In this document: one piece after another, positions 48,628 through 58,812 of the stretch
How positions within the stretch are numbered: position 1 is the first letter of the stretch
How the letters are laid out: every line of letters begins with the position of its first letter
Assembly: GCA_021734165.1 (NCBI GenBank)
Contig: JAIPJL010000003.1
Span: 1-64,000, forward strand
Direction of reading: 5' to 3'
DNA length: 64,000 nt
Source of the DNA: a bacterium
GTDB taxonomy: Bacteria; Electryoneota; AABM5-125-24; Hatepunaeales; Hatepunaeaceae
The notes under the pieces: generated by a model
The model's database searches: none
Told to the model about the DNA's origin: nothing
The model's input: the letters and a program-made list of their open reading frames with translations, nothing else
Made by a program: the position numbers and the translations under genes

Positions 48628-51300
48628 TTATATTCTGTTCTTTGATTGAACCTTGCTTAAAAGGCGTCCATATTGGATAATAAATGGACCAAGGAATGTG
48701 TCAAGAGCGAAATACACCGAACCCGAACGCATCCAATCGTCTCTTGTAATATCAGGTTGTGGATCGTTCCAGCAGCCTGCGATATCATAACGCAAACCTA
48801 TGTAACTATCGGCAAGTACACGACTTAGCATATCAAAACGATATTCTAAACCACCTATAAGTTGAGTAAAACTAACATTCTCATCGAGATGCAATCCGGG
48901 AAAGGATTGCATGCCTCCCAATCTGAATCGCTCATCGAACGGAGTAGTTCGATCTGCGGTCGCTCCTCCAAGCCTGAGCCCGATTGTATGTCGTCTGACA
49001 GGCGTTGAATAACCAGCAAAATGACCTTCAAAAACTGTAAAATTCCTGTCGGATCCCCAATAAGCGCCGGAGTTCTCAGCTCTTGTTTCAATCCGGATTC
49101 CTTCTTCAGGAAATGGATTTCGGTTTTGAGTATCAATGGCTAACCTTAAACCAATAGCATTAAGATTATAAGCTTCAGTTTCCAAGGGATAACTATTGTC
49201 ATGTTTTTCCATGCGAGCGGTGAAGGTAAGCAGTCCCCAAGGTGGAACCTGACCGCCTGCCTGGAGATTTAATCCCCAGCGCGATTCGTGATACGTACCA
49301 TCAAAGTCATGGTTTGGTTTATACTTAATTCTATGTTGTTTTTCATAAGAAGTGGAAATTATATATGACAACGGCAAGCCGAATATCTTATCGGCAATAT
49401 CGGAAATACGATATTCCTCGTCTCTTTGACCGACTAAAGCACGTATCTCCAGACGCTCTGCGTAATTTAATAAACTTGGAATAGTGACGCCAAATACTCC
49501 TCGCAGCAGTCTTTCGCCCTGATAATCATTAAATTCACCTTGATATGAGACTCCAAACCGCAGCGGAAGGGCAGGATATTCAGTGACATGTATTTCAAGT
49601 GTCCAGTCAGTTTCACCTTCAGCCTGGATCAAAACCGGATGAACGCTGCGAAAAAGTCCGGTGGCGTGAAGGTTAGCAGCGCCTTTTAAGATACGTGATT
49701 TGGTAACAAGCAGACCGTCGCGTATGGGGATCTCTCGGCGTAACCAGGAAACAGGCACTCGCTTAATTCCAACAAATCTGACTTCTTTTAATCTTCCGGC
49801 TTCAATATTAACATGCAACTCTCCGGATTGGTCATCGAAATTCACGGATGTAATAGTTGCGAGTGAAAAATCTTTTATCCTGTGCATTCTTAGAATATCT
49901 TCGAGAGCTTTACGGGTTAAATCATAATTTAGATATTTGTCGTATTGATTTTGAAACAACGAATCAAGCTTATATCCCGTAACCTGAAAATCCCCGCTGA
50001 AAACAGTTTTCCGAAGGATAGCGGTTCGTTTAATATCAAAGTTTATTGTCAATGTGGCGCTATCTATTAAGGCTCGCGCTGATTTAACAGTTCCGTTTTT
50101 ATAGCACTCCCTGAGCAAATCTCTGATCTCACAGATATAAGCTCCTTTGCGGGAAGTCCATTTAACAGGCGCTTTTAAATCGAACTGGTTGTCGATGGGT
50201 AAAATAATATTATTAAAATTCACAAAGATTGAATCATCCACTTGAGGAGGATTTTGCAGATTGCTGATAAGTTCAGGTAAAGCCTTTTCCATAGCCGCTC
50301 TGCCGGTTTTTATTATTTCTGCTGTTTTATCTTTGAAGAATTCAAGGCTATCCAGTTTTGGTGTTACAACGATGTCGGCAGCGTTAAGAGAATTTTTATC
50401 CGAATCTTGTTCGAGTATGGTCGTGACTCTATCGACTACGTGCCAGGGCTGTAATTGCGGGTTGGGAGGAGGTAGAGGAGCTGAAACATTAACCGCAAGT
50501 ATGACGTCATCGTCTGATTGTCTGGCAATTTCTACCGGTATATTAGAAGTGATACCACCATCGATCAACAACAGATCATTATAGACGAGCGGATCTAATA
50601 ATAAAGGTATTGAAAGTGAACCGCGTACTCCGGGCGTCGGATCGCCGGAATTAAATATGACGCCTTTGCCTGTATTGATGTCAGTCGCTAATATTTGTAA
50701 AGGAATTTTCAGATTTGACCAGTCCCCTCCAGTTCGGTACGGAGCGTCAAGGTTGAATTCCAGCAGGCTTATATAAAGTTGATTACCCGGTGAGATAGCT
50801 CCGGGTAGCACGGGAGATAAGCTGGCGCCAAGTCGAATGGTATATAATTGCGCAGGAGATTCCTGTTTTCTGGCAAGTAGGAGGCTTTTTCGCTCTGGTT
50901 TCTCGAAAAAGATTTCATTCCAATTTATGGTTTTAAGATTCACTGCAATTTCTTCGGCGCTGAAACCAGTTGCATAAGCAGCTCCAATCAAAGCTCCGAT
51001 TGAAACGCCTGTGATACGATCCGGCTGGACGCCATGCTCTTCAAGAACATCCAATACCCCGATGTGCGCAAGTCCACGTTCTCCACCACCAGATAGAACT
51101 AACTCAAATGACGGATGCTTTGGTATAGGTCTCTCAAGGTTGAAGGCTGCTTTGCTATTTACTACCGGTATTGTGATTTCCTGCTGAAGGGGGGTGCAGT
51201 CTGACAACCGCACGAGGAGGAGTACGGTTATCAGACTGCTGACTATCGCGTTAACGCATTGCCCTGTTTTTTGGGGGGTAACCTTGAATATTTTTATCAA
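48628..51300 (-). CDS. Patatin-like phospholipase fused to POTRA/BamA-like barrel (PlpD type)
   Basis: LSGGGERGLAHIGVL; GVSIGALIGAAY (GxSxG); LIDGGITSNIPVE (DGG); C-terminal surface-antigen-like barrel; TTG start in TTGA overlap. Confidence 0.9.
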   Translation of the reverse strand: MIKIFKVTPQKTGQCVNAIVSSLITVLLLVRLSDCTPLQQEITIPVVNSKAAFNLERPIPKHPSFELVLSGGGERGLAHIGVLDVLEEHGVQPDRITGVSIGALIGAAYATGFSAEEIAVNLKTINWNEIFFEKPERKSLLLARKQESPAQLYTIRLGASLSPVLPGAISPGNQLYISLLEFNLDAPYRTGGDWSNLKIPLQILATDINTGKGVIFNSGDPTPGVRGSLSIPLLLDPLVYNDLLLIDGGITSNIPVEIARQSDDDVILAVNVSAPLPPPNPQLQPWHVVDRVTTILEQDSDKNSLNAADIVVTPKLDSLEFFKDKTAEIIKTGRAAMEKALPELISNLQNPPQVDDSIFVNFNNIILPIDNQFDLKAPVKWTSRKGAYICEIRDLLRECYKNGTVKSARALIDSATLTINFDIKRTAILRKTVFSGDFQVTGYKLDSLFQNQYDKYLNYDLTRKALEDILRMHRIKDFSLATITSVNFDDQSGELHVNIEAGRLKEVRFVGIKRVPVSWLRREIPIRDGLLVTKSRILKGAANLHATGLFRSVHPVLIQAEGETDWTLEIHVTEYPALPLRFGVSYQGEFNDYQGERLLRGVFGVTIPSLLNYAERLEIRALVGQRDEEYRISDIADKIFGLPLSYIISTSYEKQHRIKYKPNHDFDGTYHESRWGLNLQAGGQVPPWGLLTFTARMEKHDNSYPLETEAYNLNAIGLRLAIDTQNRNPFPEEGIRIETRAENSGAYWGSDRNFTVFEGHFAGYSTPVRRHTIGLRLGGATADRTTPFDERFRLGGMQSFPGLHLDENVSFTQLIGGLEYRFDMLSRVLADSYIGLRYDIAGCWNDPQPDITRDDWMRSGSVYFALDTFLGPFIIQYGRLLSKVQSKNRI

Positions 51301-54300
51301 CGAATAAGTAAAAGTTTTGTCTGTGTCAATGAGGATTTACCTCTGGCATTAACCTCAAGTCGCGCAATATAGAGTCCTGATGATAAACCTTTTGCATTCC
51401 ATTCAATATAATGCTGTCCTTGACTCCTTTTACCCGAAGCCACTACTTCGATGAGTCTGCCGGCAGCGTCGAAAATTGACATCTTGACGACTGATTGTTC
51501 ACCGAGAGAATAATTCAAGCGGCTGCTGCTGTTAAAGGGATTCGGATAAGCGGAAATGACATTACACTCTACCGGTTGTAAGGCAGCGCCAAGATCAACA
51601 TCAAGAACCGAAATGCCGTTTACTTTATAAGCGTCATCACCTTCTATCAATTCAAAGGATAATAGTCTATCTGTTCGATAGTTATCACCTCGTAAGATCA
51701 AATTGAAACCTTCATTTTCAGTGAAGCCTACTCCACCTTCGCTAAGCTCACCCCAAGCAGCTATGCCTGCCATCATCTGACCTTCGGAAATGCTGATCGA
51801 GCCGGATACATTTCCATCGGAATCGAGCAGATCTATGGTACTTGCCTCAGAAGGAGCATTGAAACGCATTAGAACACTGTGATTATCCGGACTTGGGGAA
51901 TCGAAATTACTTTGATTTGAGTATGTTTCTCTATTGAATGATTCAGCAAAGTCAGCGTCAGGATAAATAAGTGTGTCATCGTCATCCAAATAAATAAAGT
52001 AACCTTCGCAGCGATGCATATCAGGAAGGTTGTTGAAATCCCATTCCTGTAACCAGAAATTGCCGCTACCGTCTTTTGCGATATCAAGATTTTCGGAAAT
52101 ACTTGACAAGGCATCCTGTGCATCCATAGAATGTTCAGGCAGGTAAGTTATGAGTCTCCAGCCTCTTTCCAATGGAATCGGTGTATCTTCTTCCTGATAG
52201 TGGCCTTCGATAGTCAATTCTTCCGAACGATTAAGTTTAACCTGATATGCCTGTAGAGGATTCCAGTTCCCAATTCCATTGAATTCATCAAACAAAGGCG
52301 CATAGAAGTTACCATTTTCATCTTTTACAAACATAAGGATGTCTTTTTCAGTAAAATTCCTAAAGACAGCCGTAATATCACAATCTATCGGGATTACCGG
52401 AGAGCTGATAAGCGACCAGCCTAACCTTATGGGAATATCAATGAGGGCTGTACCTTCTTCTATAGCAGTTGGTACACTCCAGTATGAGACATCGCCATCA
52501 GCGTCAACAGCCTGTACCTGGTATAAGACGCCATCCTCAATGCTATGATCATCGTCTATCCAGTTGAGATTCTGAATATCTTCAGCGAGTACTTCACGCC
52601 ATTCATGGGATGGAAGTGGTCCAATATCATCAATATAACCAACTTCATAATTTAGGTTATGGTCGAATCTATAATAACGGAAACGGAATTTTACCATTTC
52701 ACCGGCATAATCTCCAGTGTTCCAGCTTGTTCTGATCCAATCATCTGTATCACCGCCAACTCCCGGTCCGAGGTTATGATCGTTCATAATGAGGTCTTCA
52801 GTATCTTCGCCCGGCAGGGCTTCCCAACTGAAGCCATCGGTGGAAACTTCGAGAGCGATACGGTGATAACTCAAACGCCAGTATAAATCTATCCATGCGT
52901 AGAAAGTCTCAGGCGCAACTATTTCTTCATTTAGAGTAAGTGTTGCCATATCTTCACTATCAAGTACCTGGAAACAAACAGGATCGGTGTGAGGATCGGC
53001 GTAGCTTTCCCGGCAATTAACCATTTTCCAGATTTCCTGATCCTCTTCAATTTCATCAATGAAAGGATCACCAGGCAGAAATGCGCGGATGTTATAACTT
53101 ACAGCCGGGTTTATCTCATCTTCAGTCTCTTCCCACCTTATATTTGTGCCGCCATCATGATTAGTGACGGCTGTCACTCCAACCGGTTGAGGTGGAGATA
53201 GGATTCGGGCTGGCTCATCACAATATTCTGCGGCTATTAAGCAACTTTCGAGATTTTCACTCGTAAGTTGTTCAAAGCGATTAGGAGATGGCCAAAAATG
53301 ATCAATTCTACTTCCGATTTCAATTGTAAACGGCATGATCTGATCGTGCTCTTCGGACATGTATATCCAGTCATCGCTGTCACCGTTAGTAGGATAGATT
53401 GCTTCCCAGCCTGTTCCATATAAATAGTCACTGTCAACGGTCATTTTTTTAGCGAGCGCTGTAAGTATTGATCTGTGTTCGGGTTGAATATAGTCATAAC
53501 CGAGAGGGTAAAGCGCTAAATTACCGTAGGAGTGGAAATAAATCGTAATACCGAAATCATGCTCGTTAATAAACTCTCTCGCTGCCTGCGTTTCAGGTTC
53601 AGAAAATGCTTCAGCGCCTCTATAACAGTTATCTGCAGGACGGTCATCTGATCCTTCATCATCAAATCCCCACATATATCCCCAGTTGCGGTTCAGATCG
53701 ACGCCCCAACTGTCGTCTTCGTTATGACGCCGGTTTTTACGCCACATACCGAGTTCTTCATGATCGCTTTCTTCATAGATCTGTTCATTATAAAGATATC
53801 CATCGGGATTGTGACATGGGATCAACCAGATTTCACGGTCATTGACTATATCGGTAACTCTTTGATCTTCACCGTAGTTCTCAACGAGATAGTGAGCAAA
53901 ATCAAAAATTACTTCGGCTGTTATGCCTTCTCTGGCGTGAATCAAAGAGGTTAACAATACTTCAGGTTCGCTGTCATCTTCGTGTTCAGGGTTATCGGAA
54001 ATTTTAATAGCCCAGATTTCGTTTTCTTCGATAGATTGACCGATTGAAATTGGTTCACCAACAATCTCACCGTATTCATCATGTAAATTGTTAAGCTCCT
54101 CAACCATCTCAGCAAATGTACGGTAACCACCCATATCATCCCGATCAGGGCCTTCGTGTCGATTGCGAGCAGCCAACCAGGCACCGATATTCTGTTGAGA
54201 AATAAAGTATCGCAGTCCGGTTTCTCTGAGACGATATTCTTCGTCATCATTATAAAGAATCACCGAAGCGAGTCCACCATCGGAAACATCAATGACATCA

Positions 54301-54443
54301 AAACCACCGATGCGTAGAGTGCGTAAATCGCCGGAACGTTGCAATGCAACTTCAGCTTGTTTAGCAGCAAAAAGCGGGGATGTTAAGGCGAGTATGCTGA
54401 ATATGATTAGTATTTTTTTTACTGGATGCATGTAAAAGCTCAA
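51297..54443 (-). CDS. M14 zinc carboxypeptidase, secreted, with T9SS-like C-terminal domain
   Basis: LIHAREGITAEV (HxxE), NPDGY, ITIYFHSYGNL (His), MPFTIEIG (Glu); C-term ISAYPNPFNSSSRLNYSL...AAGRLI...SGLYIARL...KLLLIR*. Confidence 0.92.
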   Translation of the reverse strand: MSFYMHPVKKILIIFSILALTSPLFAAKQAEVALQRSGDLRTLRIGGFDVIDVSDGGLASVILYNDDEEYRLRETGLRYFISQQNIGAWLAARNRHEGPDRDDMGGYRTFAEMVEELNNLHDEYGEIVGEPISIGQSIEENEIWAIKISDNPEHEDDSEPEVLLTSLIHAREGITAEVIFDFAHYLVENYGEDQRVTDIVNDREIWLIPCHNPDGYLYNEQIYEESDHEELGMWRKNRRHNEDDSWGVDLNRNWGYMWGFDDEGSDDRPADNCYRGAEAFSEPETQAAREFINEHDFGITIYFHSYGNLALYPLGYDYIQPEHRSILTALAKKMTVDSDYLYGTGWEAIYPTNGDSDDWIYMSEEHDQIMPFTIEIGSRIDHFWPSPNRFEQLTSENLESCLIAAEYCDEPARILSPPQPVGVTAVTNHDGGTNIRWEETEDEINPAVSYNIRAFLPGDPFIDEIEEDQEIWKMVNCRESYADPHTDPVCFQVLDSEDMATLTLNEEIVAPETFYAWIDLYWRLSYHRIALEVSTDGFSWEALPGEDTEDLIMNDHNLGPGVGGDTDDWIRTSWNTGDYAGEMVKFRFRYYRFDHNLNYEVGYIDDIGPLPSHEWREVLAEDIQNLNWIDDDHSIEDGVLYQVQAVDADGDVSYWSVPTAIEEGTALIDIPIRLGWSLISSPVIPIDCDITAVFRNFTEKDILMFVKDENGNFYAPLFDEFNGIGNWNPLQAYQVKLNRSEELTIEGHYQEEDTPIPLERGWRLITYLPEHSMDAQDALSSISENLDIAKDGSGNFWLQEWDFNNLPDMHRCEGYFIYLDDDDTLIYPDADFAESFNRETYSNQSNFDSPSPDNHSVLMRFNAPSEASTIDLLDSDGNVSGSISISEGQMMAGIAAWGELSEGGVGFTENEGFNLILRGDNYRTDRLLSFELIEGDDAYKVNGISVLDVDLGAALQPVECNVISAYPNPFNSSSRLNYSLGEQSVVKMSIFDAAGRLIEVVASGKRSQGQHYIEWNAKGLSSGLYIARLEVNARGKSSLTQTKLLLIR

Positions 54444-54591
54444 ATTTTTCTACTTATTTGAGTGTAAATATAACACGCTTTTTCACCTCAGGTTATGACG
54501 TGGATCACTTTATGCAAATATTTTCAATTATTTACATTTTTAGAAAGTTGCGAGTAGCGAGTCACGAGTTATGAGAAATCCTGAGTGAATA

Positions 54592-55962
54592 CTACTGTGC
54601 TGAAACGGCGTTTTTCAGGAAATCATCCAGTGGCATCATTCGTTTTTCGACTTCTGCTTCCGCTTTCAGGAATTCAATTATTCTAAGCTCATACATGTTT
54701 CTTTTCAGTCTGTTAATTGCATCATCTTTTTCAAGTTTCTTTTTAACTTCGTCTGGAGTATCGCCGGTTTGCTCTGAGATGCGGTTTAATTCATTTTCAA
54801 AATCCTCATCGCTGACCTTTATATCTTCAGTTAGGGCGATTTTGTCACGCAACATAACCCAGCGCAAGTCTCTCTCCGCTTCCCTGCGATGCTCTTCAAT
54901 GAAACTCTTACGATCCTCATCCTTCTCGATGTCTATATCCTCAAGGAGTCCATCGAGTGTGCTGTTCATAAATGATTCTGATATTGTAAAGGGATTATCT
55001 TCAATTAATCTGTCAACAATACCTTTTTCAATCTGGCGCAGTTTAATTGTTTCGATGTATCCGAGCATATTGAACTTAATCCAATTATGAAGTTCTTCGA
55101 CGGAGCTAAGTTTTTCATTTACCATCTTAACAAAGTCATCGTTGATCTCGGGAAGTTCCTGGACTTCAACTTTAACGGCTTCTACCAATAGATGAACCTG
55201 ATTGGAAGAATCACTTTTTCCGGCAGCTTGGTCAGGAGTGATAATTGCAGATTGATGAGGCGCCGAGCTGATACTATCGTGCTCATTCTGAACTATAATA
55301 ACGCGTTTTTCTTCAGCTTTAATGCCAATTAACTGCTCATCGCTGCCTATACCGAGAGCGTCGAGTCCCAACTCAATAACTTCATCGCGTGTTTTTCTGC
55401 CAATCAAAGGTAATCCTGACGGATCAACTTCCTGAACTTTCAGGGTCAATCTGGCTTCGGCTGTTGCAGGATCATCGATTGATCTTAAGGTAGCAAACTT
55501 CTTCCGATATGCTTCTATCTGTTCATTGACGTCATCATCGGTTATTTCGGCGTCGTTAATAAGGACTCTTAGACCTTTATATTGAGTCAATTCTACTTCA
55601 GGGCGTAACGGGAAACTAACTTTATATTTAAGCTGTTTATCTTCACCATATTCTATCAGATCGATGGTGATTTGTCCACCTGGATCAAGTTTTTCCTGTT
55701 TCAGGGCGTCAACGAGGTATTTCCGTGCCAATTCTTCGGCTTTCTCCGATAAGATATCACGTCCCCAACGTTTTTTAACGAGATTCATCGGCACTTTGCC
55801 TGGTCGGAATCCGGGTACGTTCACTTCACGTTGGAATTTCTTTAAAACATCTGTGAATTCACTGCCGGTTTCCTCAACAGGAATCTCAATTTCCATTGTT
55901 ACCGTACCATCAGATGATACATTTTTACTGGTGTTCATTTCTTTCCTAATTTGTTGCAGCAT
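54592..55962 (-). CDS. tig: Trigger factor
   Basis: N-terminal ribosome-binding FxxFRxGKxP-like 'VNVPGFRPGKVPMNLVKKRWGRDIL'; C-terminal helical domain; middle domain divergent. Confidence 0.9.
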   Translation of the reverse strand: MLQQIRKEMNTSKNVSSDGTVTMEIEIPVEETGSEFTDVLKKFQREVNVPGFRPGKVPMNLVKKRWGRDILSEKAEELARKYLVDALKQEKLDPGGQITIDLIEYGEDKQLKYKVSFPLRPEVELTQYKGLRVLINDAEITDDDVNEQIEAYRKKFATLRSIDDPATAEARLTLKVQEVDPSGLPLIGRKTRDEVIELGLDALGIGSDEQLIGIKAEEKRVIIVQNEHDSISSAPHQSAIITPDQAAGKSDSSNQVHLLVEAVKVEVQELPEINDDFVKMVNEKLSSVEELHNWIKFNMLGYIETIKLRQIEKGIVDRLIEDNPFTISESFMNSTLDGLLEDIDIEKDEDRKSFIEEHRREAERDLRWVMLRDKIALTEDIKVSDEDFENELNRISEQTGDTPDEVKKKLEKDDAINRLKRNMYELRIIEFLKAEAEVEKRMMPLDDFLKNAVSAQ

Positions 55963-56157
55963 ATAAACTATTAAATTTATAATATTTCACTTGTTAAATC
56001 AACAACAAATCCCATTTCTTTTCAATAGCATAACTAAAAAGTAATTCGTTTTTAACAATACTTTTAACTTCGCAATGTGGAAGGATGATATGTGCTTAAT
56101 GAATGGGATTGACTAAAGTGACTCTCCTTTAACGCAGCAATTCTTTCTGCAAATATT

Positions 56158-58371
56158 TTAATCTGACAATTTCCATGCAACAGGGCTCTCGCCTGCAACG
56201 ACCCATGAGCCTTTTTGCTTGTTCGTGTCTCCATCAAAAAGCAGATAGCTGTATTTACCATAGTGTTTCAGTTTACGGGTAGCTGCATCAGGATCAGTTT
56301 GAGGAAGAATCAGCGAATACACAATAGGCTTATCCGGCACAATTGGATGTAAGTCGATCATTGTAGCAGATAATTGTCCTTCTCTTGAAGTTTCACGTTT
56401 AAACACAAGACCAGCCGCCAAAGACTCCTCTTCTTTCCAACGGGCAGCTCTGTAGGGAATATAATCAAGCCTGGCAGTATCCGGTTTGAACTTTTCCCAG
56501 GCGCTGTTATCCACAGGATTTCCGAGCAACCATAAAGAGTGTTTTTCCAATTCAGGAGTTAATTCGTTATCGGTAATTACGCGCTGTTTATCCGATTTTA
56601 ATTTATCAGCAATCTGTCTGTATTTAGAAGCATACTGACCTTTTGAAGGAATAATTATTACACCGTCGGGATCACCGTAGAACTTTGCCAGTGTTAATGG
56701 AACTTCCTGCGAGTAAATCTTACGAAAAACATTAAATTCGGGATCGAGTTGAAGCGTTTTCAACTCGCCTCCACCTGCAAGTTGAATTCCCTGTCGAGCT
56801 TCCTGTATGAACGGTTGATATTCGACAATACCAGTTGTTGAAGTACTTCTTATTTTCAACATGTACTTGAGAGGTTTATTATCAACTGTTTTAGTAACAA
56901 CCTCAAATCCTGTTTCCCATCTTCCGTTTTCATTTTTAACATCAACATTTTCAATGCTTATTTCAGGAGCGCCTTTAATTTCTAACCATTGATCGAAGAA
57001 CCAGCGCAAATCCTGTCCCATACGGCGCTCGAATTCCATTTTCCAGGTTGACCATCCTATTGGCTGCCATTGATACTGCTGATAGGTTTCGCGAATGACC
57101 TGCATAAATACATTCGGATCATATTGATCGAGCATTTTCCGTAACATGTGAAAAATCATCATTCCTTTACCATATCCAATAGACCTGTCGGCGGAATTGC
57201 TTCTGCCGATAAACTTTGAAACCGGATAGTCATTTTCACTATTAACATAAGCATCAAAATCTCTGAGTATATTCATCCTGTATTCCATCGCTAAAGAGCT
57301 GTCAACATCTTCTTTGTATTTGTAATCGGACAAATAAACGGTTAAAGCTTCACACCAGTTACCTTCACGGTAATCGACATACAACGAATTACCCATCCAT
57401 GAATGTGTAATCTCATGTCCAAGTGATATTGATTTAATAAACGGCAGTCTTAAAACTTCGCTTCCGAGCAACGTCCAGCCCGGCATACCATAACCGGTGG
57501 GCATAAAGTTATCTACTACTGCAAAGGTAGGGAAGGGGTATGGCGTGATCAGCTTACTGTACATATCAATGAAATTAGCGCTTGCTTCAAGATAGTCCTT
57601 TGATAATTCAGCCTGTGCAGGCAGGAAATAAGTCATGATCTGAACACCGTTGTGATCTATTTTATCTACAACAAACGGAGCGGCGCTTAACGCAATTCCT
57701 TGAGAAACCACTTCAGAAGAATAAGTGTACTCGGCAAAATCCTTGCCCTCTTTAATACTGGTTTGCTTACCGTCCGTGATACAATTCCAGTCTTTGGGTA
57801 ACTTGACAGTAATATCATAAGGAGACAACACGTCAGGCAGGGTGGGATACCAGACAGCAGATGGTGATAAGTAAATGCCTTCTTTGCTGATTGTTCCGTT
57901 CACCTCGTTTGTAACTTCTTCATGCGTGAACTGCTGTTTAGAAACAGGTGTATATAGTTTGCCCTTGAAATCAACCTGGAGAATCAGAGGTTTGGCTTTT
58001 TTGGCTTTTTTGGGTATATCCACCGACCATAATAACGAATTTGAAGTTTCCCACTCGCCGAATACTCCATATTGCGGTGTAACATCAGCGGGTTTATAAT
58101 CCGCTTTTGACTTAAATTTTACAGGAATACCACCTATGGAAGCGTTGCTGATAGTGAAATCCTTATTTAGGATGAATCCTGCTTTCTTAACACCACCAAA
58201 CATGTATGTAGGCAGAGTTAATTTCGCAGTTCCTTCAATGTTGTTTTTCTCAAGATTGAAACGTACCGCTATTTGATGATGCTCAATAGGCCAGCGGACG
58301 GATGTTTTAGGCTTGGCTAAGATGGTTGATGCAAGAAGCAATAGGGCCAGCAAGGCTGTTATTCTTTTCAT
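56158..58371 (-). CDS. M1-family metallopeptidase-like exported protein
   Basis: LGHEITHSWMGNSLYVDYREGNWCEALTVYLSDY (HExxH...E); signal peptide. Confidence 0.85.
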   Translation of the reverse strand: MKRITALLALLLLASTILAKPKTSVRWPIEHHQIAVRFNLEKNNIEGTAKLTLPTYMFGGVKKAGFILNKDFTISNASIGGIPVKFKSKADYKPADVTPQYGVFGEWETSNSLLWSVDIPKKAKKAKPLILQVDFKGKLYTPVSKQQFTHEEVTNEVNGTISKEGIYLSPSAVWYPTLPDVLSPYDITVKLPKDWNCITDGKQTSIKEGKDFAEYTYSSEVVSQGIALSAAPFVVDKIDHNGVQIMTYFLPAQAELSKDYLEASANFIDMYSKLITPYPFPTFAVVDNFMPTGYGMPGWTLLGSEVLRLPFIKSISLGHEITHSWMGNSLYVDYREGNWCEALTVYLSDYKYKEDVDSSLAMEYRMNILRDFDAYVNSENDYPVSKFIGRSNSADRSIGYGKGMMIFHMLRKMLDQYDPNVFMQVIRETYQQYQWQPIGWSTWKMEFERRMGQDLRWFFDQWLEIKGAPEISIENVDVKNENGRWETGFEVVTKTVDNKPLKYMLKIRSTSTTGIVEYQPFIQEARQGIQLAGGGELKTLQLDPEFNVFRKIYSQEVPLTLAKFYGDPDGVIIIPSKGQYASKYRQIADKLKSDKQRVITDNELTPELEKHSLWLLGNPVDNSAWEKFKPDTARLDYIPYRAARWKEEESLAAGLVFKRETSREGQLSATMIDLHPIVPDKPIVYSLILPQTDPDAATRKLKHYGKYSYLLFDGDTNKQKGSWVVAGESPVAWKLSD

Positions 58372-58812
58372 ACAATTTCCCTTTTTACGTTTGCATGATG
58401 ATAAGATACTTTACGTATAATTTGCAAGTTTGATTTTAAAAATATAACAAATTATTGAAAATGATTCATACTTTAGTTAAATTTCGCAAATTGAAGGCGT
58501 GAGAGCGCTGTCATACATTTTTGAAAGACAGAAAAAACGGCAAAATGTCATGGAACCATAAGCGAGGTTAAATATATTTCATCTTTAGATGCAATTAGAG
58601 GGTCATTTTGAGTTGCATTCTGTTGAAGAAATCTTATATTTAGCCGATAGGAATATCTATCCGCACTGCCCGTCTGAAATGACACTCGAGTATTATCGCG
58701 TATTCCTTAAGCATGTTGTACTTCAACTGAGGTTCTACATACAACTTAAGTAACTTTCCGGGATTCCTCAAAGACAAAAAGTTTATAATCAATAAAATTG
58801 CAGGAGAAGCAC

